Source of the DNA: Actinorugispora endophytica
GTDB lineage: Bacteria; Actinomycetota; Actinomycetes; Streptosporangiales; Streptosporangiaceae
Length of the DNA: 64,000 nucleotides
NCBI RefSeq assembly: GCF_004363075.1
Contig: NZ_SNYN01000001.1
Coordinates: 811,602-875,601, forward strand
Reading direction: 5' to 3'
The first letter of the stretch is position 1. Each line of letters opens with the position of its first letter. A model generated the notes under the pieces. That model saw only the letters and a program-made list of their open reading frames with translations. It was not told the DNA's origin and searched no databases. Positions 44,344 to 54,449 of this stretch are shown here, in pieces. A program made the position numbers and the translations under genes.

Positions 44344-45186
44344 TCAGCGGTCGGCGTCCTGTTTACCCAGGGCCGGGCCGTGGTAGTACTCCGCTGTCCG
44401 CTCCTGCCGGGGGACGTCGGGGAAGGTCGGGTGGTTCTCCTCCGGCACCTCCGCCGCCTCCTGCCTCGCCTGGTCCGTCGGCGGCAGGGCCCGCCGCAGG
44501 CGGGCGACCCGCGCGGTCGTGTCGGTGCGCAGCTTGGGCAGCAGCTCGTACAGCTCGTCTCCGGGACAGTTCGTGGAGTTGTAGTCCCGGTGCCCGACGA
44601 TCGCCGTCACGGGGTTCAGCCGGTATGCCAGGCACAGCCAGGCGCACGTGTCGATCAGTGCAGTCAGTAGCGCGGTCGGCGGCAGGGTCGACATGTAGGT
44701 GCCCTCGTTCTCGATGCCGATGGTGTGGTCGTTGTGGTTGGCCACGTGCGCGCCGACCACGTGCTCGCCCTCCTCGACGGCGGACAGGCTGCCCCTGCGG
44801 CCCTCCATGACGTACCCGCCCCGGCTGATGGTGATCTGCTGACCGGTGTCGTTCCAGCCGTTGACGTCCATGTGGTGGTTCTGGATCGCCCTGGACAGCG
44901 CGAACGCGCGCTGCCTGGAGTAGTCCTCGACGTTGGCGGTGGCCGTGTGGTGGACCACGATGTGGTCCGGTCCGCTGTCCAGGACCTTGATTCCGTACCG
45001 GGGATGTCGGGCGCCCCACTCCTCACGGGAGTACACGGACGGACCGCTGTCGGCCAGCGCCCCCCGTACGGCTCCGAGGTCCGCGCCCCCGCCGAGGAGC
45101 ACCCCGCCCACCGCGAGGACGGCTCCCCTGACCACGTTCCGCCGGTTCGGTCCGGGCTTCCCCGCATGCTGCTCATCAGTTGACAC
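44344..45186 (-). CDS. Exported peptidoglycan-recognition-type amidase
   Basis: 280 residues from GTG 45186. The N-terminus has twin arginines before a hydrophobic stretch (NRRNVVRGAVLAVGGVLLGG), so export by the Tat route is likely. The PGRP/amidase_2 domain follows: VYSREEWGARHPR, zinc ligands in IVVHHTATA and VGHRDYNSTNCPGD, and HVANHNDHTIGIENEGTYM. It should cleave the amide bond between N-acetylmuramic acid and the stem peptide in the cell wall. The last 50 residues are a charged tail of unclear role. Confidence 0.9.
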   Translation of the reverse strand: MSTDEQHAGKPGPNRRNVVRGAVLAVGGVLLGGGADLGAVRGALADSGPSVYSREEWGARHPRYGIKVLDSGPDHIVVHHTATANVEDYSRQRAFALSRAIQNHHMDVNGWNDTGQQITISRGGYVMEGRRGSLSAVEEGEHVVGAHVANHNDHTIGIENEGTYMSTLPPTALLTALIDTCAWLCLAYRLNPVTAIVGHRDYNSTNCPGDELYELLPKLRTDTTARVARLRRALPPTDQARQEAAEVPEENHPTFPDVPRQERTAEYYHGPALGKQDADR

Positions 45187-45309
45187 TTGACCTGACCCTT
45201 CCTTGGACCAATGGATCCACAGGAAAAGATAAGTGACCAACTGTAGCTAAATGACTACTTTAAGTAGCATGGCGTGTTGTCAAAATCCGGCAAAGGGCAC
45301 CCAAAAACG

Positions 45310-45347
45310 AGAGGTCCCGGCCCGCTCGAAAGCGGACCGGGACCTCT
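45310..45347 (-). terminator. Rho-independent terminator of the rpsF-rplI operon
   Basis: 17-bp stem AGAGGTCCCGGCCCGCT/AGCGGACCGGGACCTCT (one mismatch), loop CGAA. On the minus strand CGTTTTTGG follows. It lies 24 bp after the rplI stop. Confidence 0.88.
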
Positions 45348-45371
45348 GCGCGACGCTTGGCGCCCGACGCC

Positions 45372-45818
45372 TCAGGCGCCGACGACCTCGATCGCGACGG
45401 GGGCGCTGACCTCGGGGTGGAGGCGGACCTCGACCCTGTAGTCACCCACGGACTTGATCGGGTTGCGGATCTCGATCCGGCGCTTGTCGACCTGCGGGCC
45501 GCCGGCGGCCTTGATGGCCGCGGCGACGTCCGAGGCGGTGACCGAGCCGAACAGGCGACCGCTGTCACCCGAGCGCTGCGACAGCGTCACCTTGAGGGCG
45601 CCGAGCTGGCCGGCGACCTGCTTGGCCTCGTCCAGGCTGCGGATGTCGCGCGCCGCGCGGGCGCGGCGGATCGAGTCGACCTGCTTCTGCCCACCGCGCG
45701 TCCACCGGATGGCGAACCCGCGCGGCAGCAGGTAGTTGCGGCCGAAGCCGTCCTTCACCTCGACAACATCGCCCGGGGCGCCGAGACCGGTGACCTCGTG
45801 GGTCAAAATCAGCTTCAC
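45372..45818 (-). CDS. rplI: 50S ribosomal protein L9
   Basis: 148 residues, ATG 45818. It has the N-terminal rRNA-binding fold [20 protein letters not shown] with [20 protein letters not shown], a long connecting helix and the C-terminal domain ([15 protein letters not shown]). Last gene of the rpsF-ssb-rpsR-rplI block. Confidence 0.97.
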   Translation of the reverse strand: MKLILTHEVTGLGAPGDVVEVKDGFGRNYLLPRGFAIRWTRGGQKQVDSIRRARAARDIRSLDEAKQVAGQLGALKVTLSQRSGDSGRLFGSVTASDVAAAIKAAGGPQVDKRRIEIRNPIKSVGDYRVEVRLHPEVSAPVAIEVVGA

Positions 45819-45844
45819 GACTAATACCTCCTCGTCAGTCCCGG

Positions 45845-46081
45845 TCAGCGAGCGGTGCTGGTGTAGGGCAGCAGCGCCATCTCGCGGGCGCTCTTGACCG
45901 ACGTGGCGATGTCACGCTGGTGCTGGGTGCAGTTGCCGGTGACCCGGCGAGCGCGGATCTTGCCGCGGTCGGAGATGAACTTGCGCAGGAGGGTGGTGTC
46001 CTTGTAGTCGATGTAGGACATCTTTTCCTGGCAGAACATGCAAACCTTCTTCTTAGGCTTGCGAACTGGCGGCTTTGCCAT
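45845..46081 (-). CDS. rpsR: 30S ribosomal protein S18 (zinc-type)
   Basis: 78 residues from ATG 46081. The metal-binding residues C14, C17, C51 and H54 are kept (KVCMFC; GNCTQHQ), making this a zinc-binding C+ paralog. The other S18 type lacks them. [15 protein letters not shown] and [10 protein letters not shown] are diagnostic. Actinobacteria often carry a zinc-free S18 elsewhere for zinc starvation. An in-frame start 18 bp upstream exists but is less likely. Confidence 0.96.
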   Translation of the reverse strand: MAKPPVRKPKKKVCMFCQEKMSYIDYKDTTLLRKFISDRGKIRARRVTGNCTQHQRDIATSVKSAREMALLPYTSTAR

Positions 46082-46139
46082 CGTGGTGCTCCTTTTCAAG
46101 AGCCCCGCTTCTCACGGGGATGGTCACTGGGACAAATAC

Positions 46140-46727
46140 TTAGAACGGCGGTTCGTCGGAGTAGCCTCCGCCACCGCCGCCGAAACCTCCGCCACCGCCG
46201 TTGGTGGCCCACGGGTCGTCCGCGGGCGGGCCGGACCTGGCACCCTGGTTGCCGCCGAAGCCGCCACCCTGGTTGCCGTAACCGCCGCCACCGCCCTGCT
46301 GGCCGCCGCCGAAGCCGCCGCCACCACCCCCGCCGAAACCGCCGCCGCCCTGGCCGCCCTGGCGCTGCGTCTTGGTCACCTTCGCGGTGGCACTGCGCAG
46401 CGCGGGTCCGACCTCTTCGACGTCGATCTCGAAGACGGTGCGCTTCTCGCCTTCCTTGGTCTCGTACGACCGCTGCTTGAGCCTGCCCTGCACGATGACG
46501 CGCATGCCGCGCTGCAGGCTCTCGGCCACGTTCTCCGCGTACTGGCGCCAGACCGAGCAGGAGAGGAACAGCGACTCGCCGTCCTTCCACTCGCCCGACT
46601 GGCGATCGAAGGTACGCGGGGTCGAGGCCACGCGGAAGTTCGCGACCGCGGCCCCGCTGGGGGTGAACCGCAGCTCAGGATCGTCGACCAGGTTGCCGAC
46701 GATCGTGATCTGAGTTTCGCCTGCCAT
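46140..46727 (-). CDS. ssb: Single-stranded DNA-binding protein
   Basis: 195 residues. OB fold at about 1-110 ([58 protein letters not shown]). A glycine-rich disordered linker spans about 118-183, and the acidic tip ends DEPPF, the docking site for replication and repair partners. It sits between rpsF and rpsR, the usual actinobacterial order. Confidence 0.97.
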   Translation of the reverse strand: MAGETQITIVGNLVDDPELRFTPSGAAVANFRVASTPRTFDRQSGEWKDGESLFLSCSVWRQYAENVAESLQRGMRVIVQGRLKQRSYETKEGEKRTVFEIDVEEVGPALRSATAKVTKTQRQGGQGGGGFGGGGGGGFGGGQQGGGGGYGNQGGGFGGNQGARSGPPADDPWATNGGGGGFGGGGGGYSDEPPF

Positions 46728-46870
46728 TGCTTGGCTCCGGATTCCTAGAAGCGGGGTGCGATGGGCGTGGTGCTGTGACCGGAGGGGTCGGGGTGCTCGG
46801 GAGGGCCGTTCCGGGCCCGCGTCCGTCGGGGACGGCGTCGACCGGAGCGGAGGCCCCTTCCGAACACGCC

Positions 46871-47161
46871 CTAGTGGACCTCGGGACGCAGGACCTTGGT
46901 GCGCAGGATGGCCTCGGTCAGGTTGAGCTGGCGGTCCAGCTCCTTGACCGTGGCGGGCTGGGCGGTGAGGTCGATGACCGCGTAGATTCCCTCGGAGTTC
47001 TTGGCGATGTCGTAGGAGAGCCGACGCTTTCCCCAGACGTCGACCTTCTCCACGGATCCGCCGTCGTTGCGGACGACCGCCAGGAACTGCTCGAGCGACG
47101 GTGCGACCGTGCGCTCGTCAAGGCTGGGGTCGAGGATGACCATGACTTCGTAACGACGCAT
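46871..47161 (-). CDS. rpsF: 30S ribosomal protein S6
   Basis: 96 residues from ATG 47161, preceded by [27 protein letters not shown] and [20 protein letters not shown] are characteristic. First gene of the operon; its leader carries a probable S6:S18-binding hairpin (47221-47257). Confidence 0.97.
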   Translation of the reverse strand: MRRYEVMVILDPSLDERTVAPSLEQFLAVVRNDGGSVEKVDVWGKRRLSYDIAKNSEGIYAVIDLTAQPATVKELDRQLNLTEAILRTKVLRPEVH

Positions 47162-47220
47162 AGGCGTACGTACCTCCTCTGGACTGTTGCGGCCATGGTC
47201 TCTCCATGGCAGGAGGGCAG

Positions 47221-47257
47221 GAAGCCCCGGCAGCGAGCCTCGGCTCGCGGGGGCTTC
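47221..47257 (-). promoter_or_regulatory. Probable S6:S18 leader RNA element
   Basis: Read on the minus strand, GAAGCCCC pairs with GGGGCTTC and GCGAGCC with GGCTCGC, with an asymmetric bulge TGCC before the lower stem. This gives a CCG at the bulge, as described for the RNA structure bound by the S6:S18 complex in rpsF leaders. It is 60 nt before rpsF and would give autogenous control. It could instead terminate the upstream GT87 transcript. Confidence 0.55.
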
Positions 47258-47289
47258 GATAGCCGGACGAAGGTTAAGGCTATCAGTTG

Positions 47290-48648
47290 TCAAGCCGTGG
47301 AATCGCCGTTTCCCAGACAATCCACAACGATGAGCACACACACCATGAGCAGGGAGAACAGCCGTCCGAAAGCGAGGACGGCGTAGGCCGGCGCATCGAT
47401 CCCGGCCCCCTGCCCGGGGGCCAGGACGAACTCCAGGTGGTGCCAGATGCCCGCGATGTAGCCGATCTCGGCGAGCTGCCACAGCCCGACCACGGCGACG
47501 GCGACCCTCCGGCGGCCCCCGCCGCGCGGCCAGGCGAGCGCCGCGAGCGGCAGCAGCCACAGCACGAACTGGGGCGACCACACCTTGTTGGTGACCAGGA
47601 AGGCGGCCACGACCAGGAAGAGGAGCTGCTCGACAGGAGGGCGGCGCGGGGCGAGCAGGGCCAGCAGGGCGATGCCCACGCAGGCCAGCAGCAGCGAACC
47701 GGTGCCGAACAGGTTGACCGCGTCCAGGTCGTCGGAGGGGAACAGTCCGAAGCCGCCGAGCACGTAGTAGACCGAGCCCCAGTCGGCCCCGCGCTCCTGG
47801 CTGAAGGTGAAGAACTCCGCCCACCCCTCGGGGGCGGCCAGGTAGACGGGGAGGTTCACCGCGCCCCACGCGAGCAGCGCGCCGGCCAGCGGCCGGGCGA
47901 AGTCGGCGACGGCCGCCCGCCCCCGGCCCGCGAGCAGGTCGCGGACCATGAGCACGAACAGCGGGCCGAAGAACAGGAACGGGTAGAACTTGGCGGCGGT
48001 CGCCAAGCCGATCAGCGCCCCCGCCAGCCACATCCGCCGACGCGCGTACGCGGCGATCCCGCCCACCGCGAGCGCGACCGCGAGCAGGTCCCAGTTGATG
48101 TAGAGGGTCAGCAGCGCGGCCGGGACCAGCGCGGTGAAGGCCCCCGCGAGCAGCGCGGTCCCGGCGCGGAACGGGCGGCCGGGCTCGGCGCCGACCCCGC
48201 CGCGGCCCGCGAGCCAGCCGACCCCGACCACGGCGGCGACCAGGCACAGGCCCAGGACCGCGACGGTGGCGTCGAAGTAGCCGTAGCCCCGGGCGGACGG
48301 GCCGGGGAGCCAGGACACCGCCCTGGCCACGGCGTGCATGAGGCCGCCGGTGAGCACCGGGTACTCGACCGGCTTGTCGACGTAGGGGACGGTGCCGGCG
48401 TCCAGGCCGTCCCGGTAGTAGAGCGGGAAGACGTCGCTGTAGCACAGCTTCCGGAACTGCGTGCCGTCGGACCAGGCGCCGCCGAAGCGGCAGGGGGCCT
48501 TGGCCAGGTAGCCCAGGACCGCGCCGAGCAGGCCGATCCCGGCGAGCGGCAGCCAGGGCACCGCGTCCCGTCGTGGAACAGGCGGGGCGCCGACGGCGTA
48601 CGTGCCGTCGGCGCCCGCTGTTCCGGTCTCACCGGAAGGGTGCGACAT
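47290..48648 (-). CDS. GT87-type polyprenol-linked glycosyltransferase
   Basis: 452 residues, about ten membrane helices. The first extracellular loop holds [20 protein letters not shown] and [20 protein letters not shown], the conserved acidic region of GT-C enzymes (GT87, DUF2029). Relatives in mycobacteria are alpha-mannosyltransferases using polyprenyl-phosphate-mannose. The acceptor here is unknown. It is 5 bp downstream of the PBP gene on the same strand, so wall synthesis and glycan addition are probably co-expressed. Confidence 0.87.
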   Translation of the reverse strand: MSHPSGETGTAGADGTYAVGAPPVPRRDAVPWLPLAGIGLLGAVLGYLAKAPCRFGGAWSDGTQFRKLCYSDVFPLYYRDGLDAGTVPYVDKPVEYPVLTGGLMHAVARAVSWLPGPSARGYGYFDATVAVLGLCLVAAVVGVGWLAGRGGVGAEPGRPFRAGTALLAGAFTALVPAALLTLYINWDLLAVALAVGGIAAYARRRMWLAGALIGLATAAKFYPFLFFGPLFVLMVRDLLAGRGRAAVADFARPLAGALLAWGAVNLPVYLAAPEGWAEFFTFSQERGADWGSVYYVLGGFGLFPSDDLDAVNLFGTGSLLLACVGIALLALLAPRRPPVEQLLFLVVAAFLVTNKVWSPQFVLWLLPLAALAWPRGGGRRRVAVAVVGLWQLAEIGYIAGIWHHLEFVLAPGQGAGIDAPAYAVLAFGRLFSLLMVCVLIVVDCLGNGDSTA

Positions 48649-48653
48649 CGGGA

Positions 48654-51359
48654 TCAGAGGAATCCGTTGTCGTCATCGTCGTCGTTGCCGTTGTCGTTTC
48701 CGCCGCCGTTGTCCGGCGGTTCGTTCGAAGCCCCCGGTCCCGGGGACTCCTGCTCCATGCACTCGGGACGCCACCACTCGACCTCGCAGTCGGGCGCCTC
48801 CATGCTGGGCGACTCGTCCGGCGACTCGGGCGGCGACTCGACGGGCTCGTCGCTCGGCTCCGCCTCCTCGCTCTCCGACGGCGACGGGTCCGGGGTGGGG
48901 GTCGGGACGTGGTTCTGGACCTCGCCGCCGTACACCGGCTCGGGGAAGCTCTCGTGCTCGAGGCCGTCCAGGACCTTGGTCATGTAGGCCTTCCAGATCC
49001 GCGACGGCATCTGGCCGCCGTAGATGCTGTCCTCGCCCGGCAGCACCAGCGGCTGCCTGTCGCTGCGGTGCAGGCCGACCGCCGTGGACAGCTGCGGGAC
49101 GAAGCCCACGAACCAGGCCGAGACGGCGTCGTTCGAGGTACCGGTCTTGCCCGCCATCGGACGCCCGTCGTCCAGCCGCGCGTTGTGGTCCGGCGTGATC
49201 ACCTGCTGCATCGCGTAGGTGGCGTCGGCCGTGGTTTCGGCGCTGAACGCCACGGACCCGGTCTCCAGGAGCTCGGCGTCCTTGGGCACCAGCGGCTCGC
49301 CCTCGGGGCCGATGATCTCCTTGATCATGTGCCGGGGCATGTGCACGCCCCCGTTGGCGAAGGTCGCGAAGCCGCCCGCCTGGTCCAGCGAGGAGACCGA
49401 CACGGTGCCCAGCGCGATGTTGGGGCCGGGCTCGGCCGTGTCCAGCTGCTCCTGCGGGATGCCCGCGGCCAGGGCCGTGGCCAGCACGGCCGGAGGGGTG
49501 ACCTGCTCGGCCAGCTGCACGTAGCTGGTGTTGATCGAGTCCTTGGTGGACTGGATCAGGTCGACCGGGCCGTAGTTCACGTTGCTGTCGTTGTTGACCG
49601 GCTGGGCCAGCCCGGCGAACTCCTTGGGGCCGTCGCCGTCGTAGGTGCTCCTGAGGCTGATGCCCTGCTCCAGCGCGGTGGCCAGCACGTAGGGCTTGAA
49701 CGCCGATCCCGCCTGCTCGCGCTGGACCAGCGACTGGTTGGCGTACTGGGTGGGGTCGGGCCCGCCGTAGAACGCCTTGATCTCTCCCGTGGCGGGGTCG
49801 ACCGTGGTGATGCCGAACTGGGTCTCCGCGGGGATCTCCTGGCCGGTGGTGTCCAGGACGCGCTGCCGCTCCGCCTCGACGACCTCCTCGGCGTACTTCA
49901 TCCAGTCCTCGTTGAGGGTGGTGGTGATCTGGTAGCCGCCCCGCCCGATCTGCTGGTCGCTCAGGCCGTAGCGGTCCGCCATCTCGGTGCGGACGGCCTC
50001 CTGGATGTAGCCCCGGTAGCCCGAGTAGTTGTCGTTGTCCGACTGCGGCAGGGGCTCGGGGAACTCCAGCGCGTCGGCCTCCTCCTGGGTGAGGCCGCGG
50101 TCGGGGTTCTCCGCGTTCATCTCGACCAGGCCCTCGACCGTGTACCCCCAGCGCTCCTGGAGGATGTCGTACATCTCCGACCCGGGAACGGCGGGGCCGA
50201 AGTTGCCCGGCTGCTGGATGACCGTGCCGATGAACGCGCCCTCGGCGTAGTCCAGCTCGCTGACGTCCTTGCCGAAGTAGCCCTGGGCCGCGGTCTGCAC
50301 GCCCAGGCCGCGCCCGAAGTAGATCGTGTTCAGGTACTGCTCGATGATCTGGTCCTTGCTCAGGCTCTGCTCGACCTTGAACGCGATCATGATCTCGTTG
50401 AACTTGCGGACGTACGACTCGATCCGGGACGGCTCGTTCCGGGTCAGGCCGTCGTAGTAGTTGCGGGCCATCTGCTGGGTGATGGTCGATCCGCCGCCCT
50501 GGGTCCCGCCGAAGACGACGCCGCGCGCCAGGCCGACGGGGTTGATCGCGCCGTCCTCGTAGAAGGTGCGCTGCTCGGCGGCCAGCACGCCGTCGATCAC
50601 GGAGTCGGGAATCTGGTCGATGGTGACCGGGATGCGCTGGCTCTCGCCGAACTGGGTGGCCTTGTCGCCGTCCTCGAAGGTGACGAGGGTCGCGGCGAGT
50701 TCGACGTCGGCCTGCGAGTCCATCTCCTCGGGTGAGGGCGCCATCACGTACGCGACGCCGATCCCCACGACGCCGAGGATGAACAGGACCGAGAAGGTGA
50801 TGAGCGCGGGCTTCCACGTCTTGGCGAAGAAGCGCTTGACCGGGCCCCGCTCGTCGAGCTCCTCGTCCTCGTCCTTGCGTGCGCGGCGGCGGCCGGACTC
50901 GGCGCGGGCGCCGTGCGCGGTGGCGCGGCGGCGCCCTCCCCTGCCCTCCTCGTCGGGACGGCGGCGGCGCGGAGGCCGCTCGTCGGGGTCGCCGTCCCCG
51001 CGGGCGCGGCGGCGGCCGCCGGCCCCCCCGCTCTCGGCCGCGGCCGCGCGGCGGCGCGGGCGCTCCTCGTCGGCGTCCCCGCCCGCACGCCGGGAGCGGC
51101 GCGGCCGGTCGTCCACGTCGTCCTGCGCGGCACGGGAGCGGCGCGGCCGCTCCCCCTCGTCACGGGACGGCGCGGAACGGCGGGGGCGCTCGTCCGCCCA
51201 GAAGCCGTCCTCCTCGCGCGGCCCGCGGCGGCCCGCCGCGGCGCGCTCGTCCTCGGCGGGACCGCCCCGGCCCCGCCTGCCGCCGTTGCCGCGCGGTTCG
51301 TCCACCGGGCCATCGGCCCGGCGGCGACCACCGGCGCTCCGTCGTCTTTCGGTACTCAC
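48654..51359 (-). CDS. Class A penicillin-binding protein (transglycosylase/transpeptidase)
   Basis: 901 residues from GTG 51359. Residues 1 to about 180 are an extremely charged disordered region ([20 protein letters not shown]-like stretches). One transmembrane helix follows (LITFSVLFILGVVGIGVAYV, about 187-206). The GT51 glycosyltransferase has EDGAINPVGLARGVVFGGTQ and GGSTITQQMARNYYDG. The transpeptidase has SxxK in GSAFKPYVL, SxN in DSINTSYVQ and KTG in AGKTGTSND. The C-terminus is a Ser/Pro/Glu tail ending in Asp/Asn repeats. It polymerises and cross-links peptidoglycan. No PASTA domains. Confidence 0.94.
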   Translation of the reverse strand: MSTERRRSAGGRRRADGPVDEPRGNGGRRGRGGPAEDERAAAGRRGPREEDGFWADERPRRSAPSRDEGERPRRSRAAQDDVDDRPRRSRRAGGDADEERPRRRAAAAESGGAGGRRRARGDGDPDERPPRRRRPDEEGRGGRRRATAHGARAESGRRRARKDEDEELDERGPVKRFFAKTWKPALITFSVLFILGVVGIGVAYVMAPSPEEMDSQADVELAATLVTFEDGDKATQFGESQRIPVTIDQIPDSVIDGVLAAEQRTFYEDGAINPVGLARGVVFGGTQGGGSTITQQMARNYYDGLTRNEPSRIESYVRKFNEIMIAFKVEQSLSKDQIIEQYLNTIYFGRGLGVQTAAQGYFGKDVSELDYAEGAFIGTVIQQPGNFGPAVPGSEMYDILQERWGYTVEGLVEMNAENPDRGLTQEEADALEFPEPLPQSDNDNYSGYRGYIQEAVRTEMADRYGLSDQQIGRGGYQITTTLNEDWMKYAEEVVEAERQRVLDTTGQEIPAETQFGITTVDPATGEIKAFYGGPDPTQYANQSLVQREQAGSAFKPYVLATALEQGISLRSTYDGDGPKEFAGLAQPVNNDSNVNYGPVDLIQSTKDSINTSYVQLAEQVTPPAVLATALAAGIPQEQLDTAEPGPNIALGTVSVSSLDQAGGFATFANGGVHMPRHMIKEIIGPEGEPLVPKDAELLETGSVAFSAETTADATYAMQQVITPDHNARLDDGRPMAGKTGTSNDAVSAWFVGFVPQLSTAVGLHRSDRQPLVLPGEDSIYGGQMPSRIWKAYMTKVLDGLEHESFPEPVYGGEVQNHVPTPTPDPSPSESEEAEPSDEPVESPPESPDESPSMEAPDCEVEWWRPECMEQESPGPGASNEPPDNGGGNDNGNDDDDDNGFL

Positions 51360-52096
51360 GCGTCCTCGTTCGTCTGATAGCGGCCGATCGGCCTGATGAC
51401 TCCTGGGAGGGGCAGCTGCGGCCCCGGAGCGGCGCGGGGAGAGCCCGCCCGCCCTAGAGCGTGTTCATCAAGGTCGTTCCGGAGTCGCGACCACCAGGAC
51501 GGCGTTCGCGGAACCGGTGTCGCCCGTACAGCCGACCGGGCGGACCGTCCTGCGATCTCTGTTCTGGATGACGCTCGCCAATCCGGAAGCACCCGAGAAT
51601 CACTCCCTGGGTCGTAGTTCTCGAAAAGCGTTTCGGGCCCGTGGTCGTCCAGGCGCGTTCGCTCGCGATTATCGCGCAACGGGCGCACTGGGTCGTTCCA
51701 CCGGTCGAGAGACCTTTCTCGATCACTCCCGTCGTTCTCCCGTCCTGGCCTCCCCCACCGGATCCGTCCTCCGGACGTGGCGGTACGGGGCTCCCGGGCG
51801 GGATCGAACCGGCTGCTGCCTGACCTCCTGTCACTGGCCGTTCGGAGCGGGGCTTCAGGGGCGACTCCGCGTTCGCGGACCCTTCGCGCGGGCCGCGCTT
51901 CGACAGGACGCCACGGGGTAGAGAGATCCCCGGGACGACCACGAGGCCGCTCCTCGTTCTGGCCGTTCACTGTCGTCCGTGAACGGTGGACCGGCCGCAC
52001 CGCCGGTATCTGGCTTAATACCGGCTGCCGCGCGGAGCGCTCTGCGGCGGTGGTCCTGTTGGGGGCGAACGTTACGTTAGGGCGGTAGCGCCGCAT
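51356..52096 (-). CDS. Possible charged Arg-rich protein upstream of the PBP gene
   Basis: A frame of 246 codons from ATG 52096 ends in TGA that overlaps the PBP GTG start by 3 bases, the pattern of coupled genes. The composition is Arg/Pro/Asp-rich without recognisable domain; the most ordered part is SWWSRLRNDLDEHALG near the end. Third-position GC is clearly lower than in neighbours (many A/T-ending codons), which argues against a typical gene. It may be a long leader or a young, fast-evolving gene. Confidence 0.3.
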   Translation of the reverse strand: MRRYRPNVTFAPNRTTAAERSARQPVLSQIPAVRPVHRSRTTVNGQNEERPRGRPGDLSTPWRPVEARPARRVRERGVAPEAPLRTASDRRSGSSRFDPAREPRTATSGGRIRWGRPGRENDGSDRERSLDRWNDPVRPLRDNRERTRLDDHGPETLFENYDPGSDSRVLPDWRASSRTEIAGRSARSAVRATPVPRTPSWWSRLRNDLDEHALGRAGSPRAAPGPQLPLPGVIRPIGRYQTNEDA

Positions 52097-52644
52097 AGCA
52101 CAACCCACGCGTGAGGGTACCCGCCCCGGTGCCCCGAGCGCATCGTCCGGAGCCGGCCGACGCGCGGATGACAGCGTACGCCCCAACGCCCGGACGGCGG
52201 GGACCCGTCGGGGGCGCGTGTCCACCGGAGGGGCCGCACAGGCGGAAGAAGAGCGGAAAGCGCTTGTCACCCGGAGGGGTCACGGCAGCCCGGTGTTAGG
52301 AACGCAACACCGGACGGCGGAAGAAAACAGCGGCCTCCGCCGCGGCCCGCCGGGACGTCGCCCTCCGCGCCCGGTTTCCGCACCGCCGGACCCGCCCGTG
52401 ATCTCGCGGTTTCCCCGATTTCCTCCGAACGGCCTCGGGAAGGGCTCCGGAGCGGCTCCGTCCGGGGAGGGGGCGCCCGCTGCGGAAGAAGCCTCGCCCC
52501 CCAGGCGTTCCAAGGGTCACAGGGTGGTGAAATATATCGGCCCGATATACTCATACTCACCCAAAACACGTGGACGCGCACGCCCCTCCCTCTCGGGCAG
52601 GGGCTTTTCAATGCGTCCGGTGAAGGCACGGGCGGAGGTGACGG
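52097..52644. other. Gene-free region between PBP operon and padR
   Basis: About 550 bp with no supportable gene. Contents: the palindrome at 52533-52549 and, at 52580-52606, a short hairpin GCCCCT/AGGGGC followed by TTTT that could attenuate padR. The remainder shows nothing I can name. Confidence 0.5.
52533..52549. promoter_or_regulatory. Palindromic operator upstream of padR
   Basis: TATATCGG-C-CCGATATA is a perfect 17-bp dyad in otherwise GC-rich DNA, 96 bp before padR. AT-rich dyads like this are typical of PadR or other winged-helix operators; autoregulation is likely. Confidence 0.6.
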
Positions 52645-53241
52645 ATGAGCGCGCGCAGGACGAGGGTGCTGGAGCTCGCGGTGCTGGGGCTGCTGTACGA
52701 GGCCCCGCTCCACGGCTACGAGCTGCGCAAGCGGCTGACCTTCCAACTCGGCGCGTTCCGGGCGTTCTCCTACGGCTCGCTGTACCCCTGCCTGAAGGAG
52801 ATGCTCCGCCAGGGGCACGTCTCCCAGACGCCGCAGGCCGAGGGCTCGGCGCGCGGCGGCAGGCGGTCCCGGATCGTCTACCGGCTCACCGACACCGGCC
52901 ACGAGCACCTGCACGGGCTGCTCACCGAGGTCGCTCCGGCGACTTCCGACGACGAGTGCTTCGGCGTGCACTTCGCACTGTTCGGCCACACCGGGCCGGA
53001 CGTGCGGTTGCGCATCCTGCACGGTCGCCGGGACCGGTTGCACACCCGGCTGGCGGACCTGCGAGCGCGCCTGGCGCACGCTCCGGGACCCGCCGACGAC
53101 TACACGTTCGAGCTGTACCGCCATGACGCCGAGTCCGTGGAACGGGAGATCCACTGGCTGGACGGCCTCATCGCGCGGGAACAGCGAGACGCGCGGTCCC
53201 GGCCGGGCCCCGCACCGCCCCGGCCGGGACCGCCGGTGTGA
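52645..53241 (+). CDS. PadR-family transcriptional regulator
   Basis: 198 residues, ATG 52645. The winged helix [20 protein letters not shown] with [20 protein letters not shown] and [18 protein letters not shown] is classic PadR. The C-terminal helical domain dimerises ([27 protein letters not shown]). It lies 88 bp before ino1 in the same orientation, an arrangement conserved in Streptomyces. It probably responds to a cell-envelope or metabolic signal. Confidence 0.92.
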   Translation: MSARRTRVLELAVLGLLYEAPLHGYELRKRLTFQLGAFRAFSYGSLYPCLKEMLRQGHVSQTPQAEGSARGGRRSRIVYRLTDTGHEHLHGLLTEVAPATSDDECFGVHFALFGHTGPDVRLRILHGRRDRLHTRLADLRARLAHAPGPADDYTFELYRHDAESVEREIHWLDGLIAREQRDARSRPGPAPPRPGPPV

Positions 53242-53329
53242 CACCCGGCGACACCCGGCCACAGCGCGGCGCGCCCCGGGAGGCGCCGCGCGAACTCAGG
53301 ATTCAGACCAACAGAAGGAGACCACCGCC

Positions 53330-54409
53330 ATGGGTTCGGTACGCGTAGCCGTCGTGGGCGTGGGGAACTGTGCCGCCTCGCTCGTCCAGGGCGTCCATTA
53401 CTACCGGGACGCGGACCCCGCGTCCCGCGTGCCCGGCCTCATGCACGTGGAGTTCGGCCCGTACCACGTACGGGACATCGAGTTCGTCGCGGCGTTCGAC
53501 GTGGACGCCAAGAAGGTGGGACAGGACCTGTCCGCCGCGATCACGGCGAGCGAGAACAACACCGTGAAGATCTGCGACGTCCCGCCGAGCGGCGTGACGG
53601 TGCAGCGCGGTCCGACCTTCGACGGGCTGGGCAAGTACTACCAGGAGACCATCGAGGAGTCCTCCGAGGACGCGGTCGACGTGGTCGCGGCCCTCAAGGC
53701 GGCGAAGGTCGACGTCCTGGTCTCCTACCTTCCGGTGGGCTCGGAGGAGGCGGACCGCTTCTACGCCCAGTGCGCCATCGACGCGGGCGTCGCGTTCGTC
53801 AACGCCCTTCCGGTGTTCATCGCCTCGGACCCCGTGTGGGCGAAGAAGTTCGCCGACGCGGGCGTGCCCATCGTGGGCGACGACATCAAGTCGCAGATCG
53901 GCGCGACCATCACGCACCGCGTGCTGTCCAAGCTGTTCGAGGACCGGGGGGTGATCGTGGACCGCACCTACCAGCTGAACTTCGGCGGCAACATGGACTT
54001 CAAGAACATGCTGGAGCGCGAGCGGCTGGAGTCCAAGAAGATCTCCAAGACCCAGTCCGTCACCTCGCAGATCCCGCACGAGATGAAGGCCGGCGCGGTG
54101 CACATCGGCCCGTCGGACCACGTGCCGTGGCTGGACGACCGCAAGTGGGCGTACGTCCGCCTGGAAGGCCGCGCCTTCGGTGACGTCCCGCTGAACCTGG
54201 AGTACAAGCTGGAGGTGTGGGACTCGCCCAACTCCGCGGGGATCATCATCGACGCCGTGCGCGCCGCGAAGATCGCCAAGGACCGCGGCATCGGCGGACC
54301 GATCCTGTCCGCGTCCTCCTACTTCATGAAGTCCCCGCCCGAGCAGTACTCCGACGCCGAGGCCCACGACGCCGTCGAGAAGTTCATCTCCGGCGAGATC
54401 GGGAGCTGA
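53330..54409 (+). CDS. ino1: Myo-inositol-1-phosphate synthase
   Basis: Converts glucose-6-phosphate to inositol-3-phosphate, the precursor of phosphatidylinositol and mycothiol. 359 residues, the short actinobacterial form. NAD-binding [20 protein letters not shown] at the start, then [58 protein letters not shown] and [23 protein letters not shown] 53330 follows AAGGAG. A strong hairpin terminates it. Confidence 0.95.
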   Translation: MGSVRVAVVGVGNCAASLVQGVHYYRDADPASRVPGLMHVEFGPYHVRDIEFVAAFDVDAKKVGQDLSAAITASENNTVKICDVPPSGVTVQRGPTFDGLGKYYQETIEESSEDAVDVVAALKAAKVDVLVSYLPVGSEEADRFYAQCAIDAGVAFVNALPVFIASDPVWAKKFADAGVPIVGDDIKSQIGATITHRVLSKLFEDRGVIVDRTYQLNFGGNMDFKNMLERERLESKKISKTQSVTSQIPHEMKAGAVHIGPSDHVPWLDDRKWAYVRLEGRAFGDVPLNLEYKLEVWDSPNSAGIIIDAVRAAKIAKDRGIGGPILSASSYFMKSPPEQYSDAEAHDAVEKFISGEIGS

Positions 54410-54449
54410 GCGGGGGCGGGGCGACCACCGCTCCGCCCTCGCGGCCCCG

